Assembly (NCBI GenBank): GCA_016935555.1
Contig: JAFGQR010000041.1
Location: forward strand, 1-64,000
Direction: 5' to 3'
Origin: Verrucomicrobiota bacterium
Lineage (GTDB): Bacteria; Verrucomicrobiota; Verrucomicrobiia; Limisphaerales; JAFGQR01
DNA length: 64,000 nucleotides
Shown here piece after piece: positions 61,060 through 64,000 of the stretch; position 1 is the stretch's first letter; each line of letters starts with the position of its first letter. Made by a program: the position numbers and the translations under genes. Under the pieces are notes generated by a model. That model was not told where the DNA came from and did not search any database. It saw nothing but the letters and a program-made list of their open reading frames with translations.

Positions 61060-61668
61060 ATGATCGCGTTCCTTAACGGCACCCTTGTCAGCGCCCTGCC
61101 CACGCAGGTCACCCTGGAGGTGCACGGCGTCGGCTACGAAGTCCTCATCCCCCTGTCCTCCTTCCACCAATTGCCCGCTCCCGGCTCCGAGCTCCGCCTC
61201 CTCACGCACCTGCACGTCCGTGACGATGCCCACGTGCTCTACGGCTTCATGACCGCCGCCGAACGCGACCTGTTCCGCCTCCTCATCCACGCCGTCAGCG
61301 GCATCGGCCCCAAAATCGCCCTCAACATCCTCAGCGGCATGACCCCCGTGGCGTTTCGCGGCGCCGTCGCACGCGCCGACACCAAGGCCCTCTCCCAGAT
61401 CTCCGGCGTGGGCAGGAAAACCGCCGAACGCATCGTCGTCGAACTCAAGGACAAAATAGGCGCCCTCGGCGCCTGGGAAGCCGCCAGCGCCGAACGCGGC
61501 CTTTCCCCTGAAGACCAGAAACTCAACGACGCCGTCCTGGCCCTGATCGCTCTTGGCTTCAAACCCCCGGAGGCCCACGACGCCGTGCGAGGCGCCCGGA
61601 CCGCGCTCGGCGCCCAAGCCACCGTCGAAGACCTCGTCCGCGCCTGTCTCAAACAAGGCGCCGCATGA
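61060..61668 (+). CDS. ruvA: Holliday junction branch migration protein RuvA
   Basis: RuvA binds four-way junctions and loads the RuvB motor. The 202-residue protein has domain I (MIAFLNGTLVSALPTQVTLE, VHGVGYEVLIPLSSF), paired HhH motifs (LIHAVSGIGPKIALNILSGM and ALSQISGVGRKTAERIVVEL) and the C-terminal domain III (DAVLALIALGFKPPEAHDAV). It overlaps the acyltransferase gene by 4 nt; ruvB and ruvC are not in the window. Confidence 0.95.
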   Translation: MIAFLNGTLVSALPTQVTLEVHGVGYEVLIPLSSFHQLPAPGSELRLLTHLHVRDDAHVLYGFMTAAERDLFRLLIHAVSGIGPKIALNILSGMTPVAFRGAVARADTKALSQISGVGRKTAERIVVELKDKIGALGAWEAASAERGLSPEDQKLNDAVLALIALGFKPPEAHDAVRGARTALGAQATVEDLVRACLKQGAA

Positions 61669-62390
61669 ACGCTCCATCGTCCGCGCCTCCCACGCCCCAA
61701 CCCCGCCGCAGTGGCATCATCGTGCCCCACTCTCTCCGGTGGCCCCAACGTCTCGTCGCGTTCCTCATCTGTCTGTTGATCCGCGGCCTCGGCGCCACGC
61801 TACGCTTCCAGTGGCATTTTGCCCCCGCCGTGCTCGAACGCGAGCCGCGCCCGGCGATCTTGTGCACCTGGCACAACCGCCTCGCTCTCGCCCTGATCCT
61901 CTACCGCCATTACGTCCGCCAGCGCCGCCAACCGTTCCGCATGGCCGCCATGGTCAGCGCCAGCAAGGACGGCGCCGTCGTCGCCCGCATCCTCCAACAC
62001 TTCCGCGTCCAGCCCGTCCGCGGTTCCTCCAGCCGCCGCGGCCCCCAGGCCCTCCTCGAAATGACCGGCTGGGCCGAGCGCGGCTACGATCTCGCCGTCA
62101 CCCCCGACGGCCCCCGGGGCCCCCGCTACCGCGCCCAGGACGGCGCCGTCTCCCTCGCCCAAGTCACCGGCCTGCCCATCATCCCCGCCTCCTGCCATAT
62201 CCGCTGGAAAAAGTGCATGGGAAGCTGGGACGGATTCCAAATTCCCCTCCCGTTCAGCAGGGTCGTCGTGCGCTTCGGCGAACCCATGGCCGTCCCCCGC
62301 GATGTCTCCGAACCCGACCGCGAACGGTTCCGCGGCCAGCTCGAACAGATTCTGATCGCGCTCGGAGACGATTCCCCCCACAGCCCCTGA
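61665..62390 (+). CDS. DUF374-type lysophospholipid/lipid A acyltransferase-like membrane protein
   Basis: The 241-residue protein has an N-terminal hydrophobic segment (LVAFLICLLIRGLGATL) and DUF374 blocks: AILCTWHNRLALALIL, MVSASKDGAVVARILQHFRV, VRGSSSRRGPQALLEM and LAVTPDGPRGPRYRAQDGAV. The family belongs to the glycerolipid acyltransferase superfamily and sits at the inner membrane, probably acylating lipid A or a phospholipid. The context with ruvA is through translation coupling only. Confidence 0.87.
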   Translation: MNAPSSAPPTPQPRRSGIIVPHSLRWPQRLVAFLICLLIRGLGATLRFQWHFAPAVLEREPRPAILCTWHNRLALALILYRHYVRQRRQPFRMAAMVSASKDGAVVARILQHFRVQPVRGSSSRRGPQALLEMTGWAERGYDLAVTPDGPRGPRYRAQDGAVSLAQVTGLPIIPASCHIRWKKCMGSWDGFQIPLPFSRVVVRFGEPMAVPRDVSEPDRERFRGQLEQILIALGDDSPHSP

Positions 62391-62411
62391 CCCGGAGCGG
62401 GGGCGCTTTTT
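62383..62411 (+). terminator. Probable intrinsic terminator after the acyltransferase gene
   Basis: GCCCC (62383-62387) can pair with GGGGC (62400-62404), followed by GC and TTTTT (62407-62411). It overlaps the stop codon at 62388-62390 and lies between convergent genes. Confidence 0.4.
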
Positions 62412-62503
62412 GAATCCGCACATGGCGGCGCTCGTGTCCATGGGCGCCGGTTTGCGCGCGGACGATCCGACCGGCCGGCTGCTCCTTCGAACATGCGGGG
62501 CCG

Positions 62504-64000
62504 TTAGCCGACCGCGGAGCGCATGGCGGAGAAGTAGTCCTTGCCGCGGCGGACGTCCACCGGGCGGCTGGCGCTGTGGCTGGCGTCTTCGAGCAAATCG
62601 GGCGGCAGCTCGCGCAGGAAGGAGGACGGGTGGCAGGGGAGGGCCTGGCCGTATTTCTTGCGGCTCAGGCAGTGGCTGAGGGTGAGGGAGGTCATGGCCC
62701 GCGTGATCGCCACATAAAACAGCCGGCGCTCCTCGTCGAGCGTCCCTTCCTCCTTGGAGCGCGCGTGCGGCAGGAGGCCCTCCTCGAGGCCGACCAGGTG
62801 GACATGGGGGAACTCGAGCCCCTTGCAGCTGTGGATGGTGATGAGCGTCACCGCGTCGTCCCGACGCTCCTCGTCGTCGTCGCGTTCGGCGTTCAGCGCG
62901 AGGTCTTCGAGAACGTTCTGCAGGCGTTCCTCCGCCGGCGCGGCAGGATCGATTGTGGGCGCGTCGAGCTCGGCAAGCAGCTCCTTGAGATGGCGCACCC
63001 GATTGTCGGCGGTCTCCGCGTTTTTTTCCGAGCGCCGCAGGTCGTCGACGTAACCGAGCTCGGCGAGAACGCGCTCGGCCCAGGGGCGGAGGGGCAGGGC
63101 GGGATTGGCGGTGAGCGGGGCGCGGGTCTTGTCGAGAAAGTCGAGGAAGGCGCGGATGGCCTGGCGGGCCCTGGGGGGGAACTGGGCCTGGACCTCGGGG
63201 TGGCGCATGGCGGCATAGACGGAGCAATGGCGCTGCTGGCTGGCGGCCAGGAGACGTTCCATGGTGGGCTCGCTCAGGCCGCGGGCGGGCACGTTGGCGA
63301 TGCGGAGGAGGCTGACCTCGTCGTGCGGGTTGAGAAGAACCTTGAGGTAGGCGAGGAGATCGCGCACTTCGCGCCGGTCGAAAAAGCTCTGGCCGCCGAT
63401 GAGATGGTAGGGGACATGGGCGGCGCGAAGCGCGATTTCAAGGGGGCGGGACTGCGGGTTGGTGCGGAAGAGGATGGCGTGATGGCGCCACGGGATGCGG
63501 CGGGCGAGGCGGGCAAACTCGATTTCCTCGACCACGGTGCGGGCTTCGTCGTCGTCGTTCTCGAAGGTGTGGAGCCGGATCGGGTCGCCGTGACCCTGCC
63601 GGGACCAGAGGCGCTTGCCGCGGCGGCGGGTGTTGTGCCGGATGAGGGCGTTGGCGGCGTCAAGGATGCAGCGGGTGGAACGGTAATTCTGTTCGAGCTT
63701 GATGATTTTGACGTCGGCGAAGTGTTTGTCGAGGTCGAGCAGGTTGGCGATCTGGGCGCCGCGCCAGCCGTAGATGCTCTGGTCGTCGTCGCCCACGACG
63801 CACAGGTTGCGGTGTTTTGCGGCGAGCAGTTGGACGATGCGGAACTGGAGGGCGTTGGTGTCCTGGTATTCGTCGACCATGATGTGGCGGTAGGCGTCGC
63901 GGCAGCTCTCGAGCACCGCGGGATGCTCCTCGAACAGGCGCAGCGTCAGCAGCAGCAGATCGTCGAAATCCACCGCGTTGCAGGCGCGCAGCGCCGATGC
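62504..64000 (-). CDS. UvrD/Rep-family DNA helicase, N-terminus beyond the window
   Basis: The visible 498 residues are the C-terminal part of a superfamily 1A 3'-5' helicase: ALRACNAVDFDDLLLLTLRL, IMVDEYQDTNALQF (DExx), VVGDDDQSIYGWRGAQI (motif III), KLEQNYRSTRCIL (motif IV), TIHSCKGLEFPHVHLVGLEE (motif V) and ERRLFYVAITRAM (motif VI). The reading frame is open to base 64000, so the Walker A region lies outside. The C-terminal tail is short, more like Rep/PcrA-type than full UvrD. It is partial because of the window edge, not truncation. Confidence 0.94.
   Translation of the reverse strand, partial: ASALRACNAVDFDDLLLLTLRLFEEHPAVLESCRDAYRHIMVDEYQDTNALQFRIVQLLAAKHRNLCVVGDDDQSIYGWRGAQIANLLDLDKHFADVKIIKLEQNYRSTRCILDAANALIRHNTRRRGKRLWSRQGHGDPIRLHTFENDDDEARTVVEEIEFARLARRIPWRHHAILFRTNPQSRPLEIALRAAHVPYHLIGGQSFFDRREVRDLLAYLKVLLNPHDEVSLLRIANVPARGLSEPTMERLLAASQQRHCSVYAAMRHPEVQAQFPPRARQAIRAFLDFLDKTRAPLTANPALPLRPWAERVLAELGYVDDLRRSEKNAETADNRVRHLKELLAELDAPTIDPAAPAEERLQNVLEDLALNAERDDDEERRDDAVTLITIHSCKGLEFPHVHLVGLEEGLLPHARSKEEGTLDEERRLFYVAITRAMTSLTLSHCLSRKKYGQALPCHPSSFLRELPPDLLEDASHSASRPVDVRRGKDYFSAMRSAVG

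Overview
The window is a GC-rich bacterial chromosome segment with dense, mostly co-oriented genes and many 4-nt ATGA overlaps. Gene content and style suggest a Verrucomicrobiota member, possibly of the Pedosphaera/Limisphaera side. The clues are a giant secreted beta-sandwich protein ending in a FIMAH-like module, the futalosine menaquinone pathway, a Tat-type TIM-barrel protein, SPFH/P-type ATPase/ABC gene clustering, a TonB operon with DUF3450 and two TolQ-like proteins, and palindromic intergenic repeats. The taxonomic call is inference. I found no tRNA, rRNA, CRISPR array or intact insertion sequence.

Layout. 1-310: a run of hairpins and a promoter. 311-6193: a giant exported multidomain protein. 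6448-13613: nusA, infB, rbfA, nrnA, truB, ribF. 13751-17372 (minus): mqnA, mqnE, a UbiA-type prenyltransferase and ubiX. 17507-19547: lipoprotein amidase and TatD. 19534-30888 (minus): a block of ABC permease, three SPFH proteins, an atypical P1B ATPase, ABC ATPase, second permease and a membrane-anchored helical protein. 31025-31166: a MITE-like element at the end of a Tat-exported TIM-barrel gene. 32271-42493 (plus): ECF sigma factor, membrane PQQ-propeller protein, TonB-dependent receptor, DUF3450, two TolQ/ExbB-like proteins, ExbD, TonB, TPR protein and a methyltransferase with an apparent signal peptide. 42521-49068: nucleotidyltransferase, SET protein, LAB_N protein, hypA-hypB, mpl, a CBM48 protein and a YqjK/YqjE/YqjD-like trio. 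49232-56480 (minus): a three-protein phosphorelay with seven receiver and three Hpt domains but no output domain. 56781-62390: DEDD exonuclease, FKBP, hisI, a membrane protein, trpE, ruvA and an acyltransferase. 62504-64000: a UvrD/Rep helicase cut by the window end.

How the genes work together. The nusA-ribF run is a translation/transcription housekeeping operon with a leader hairpin that looks like an attenuator. The mqn genes make the menaquinone head group and prenylate it. The minus-strand SPFH block looks like one envelope system in which membrane-microdomain cage proteins accompany a metal-type ATPase and an ABC exporter. It is the best candidate for an undercharacterised system. The sigma-to-methyltransferase block looks like an energised outer-membrane uptake system with its own regulator.
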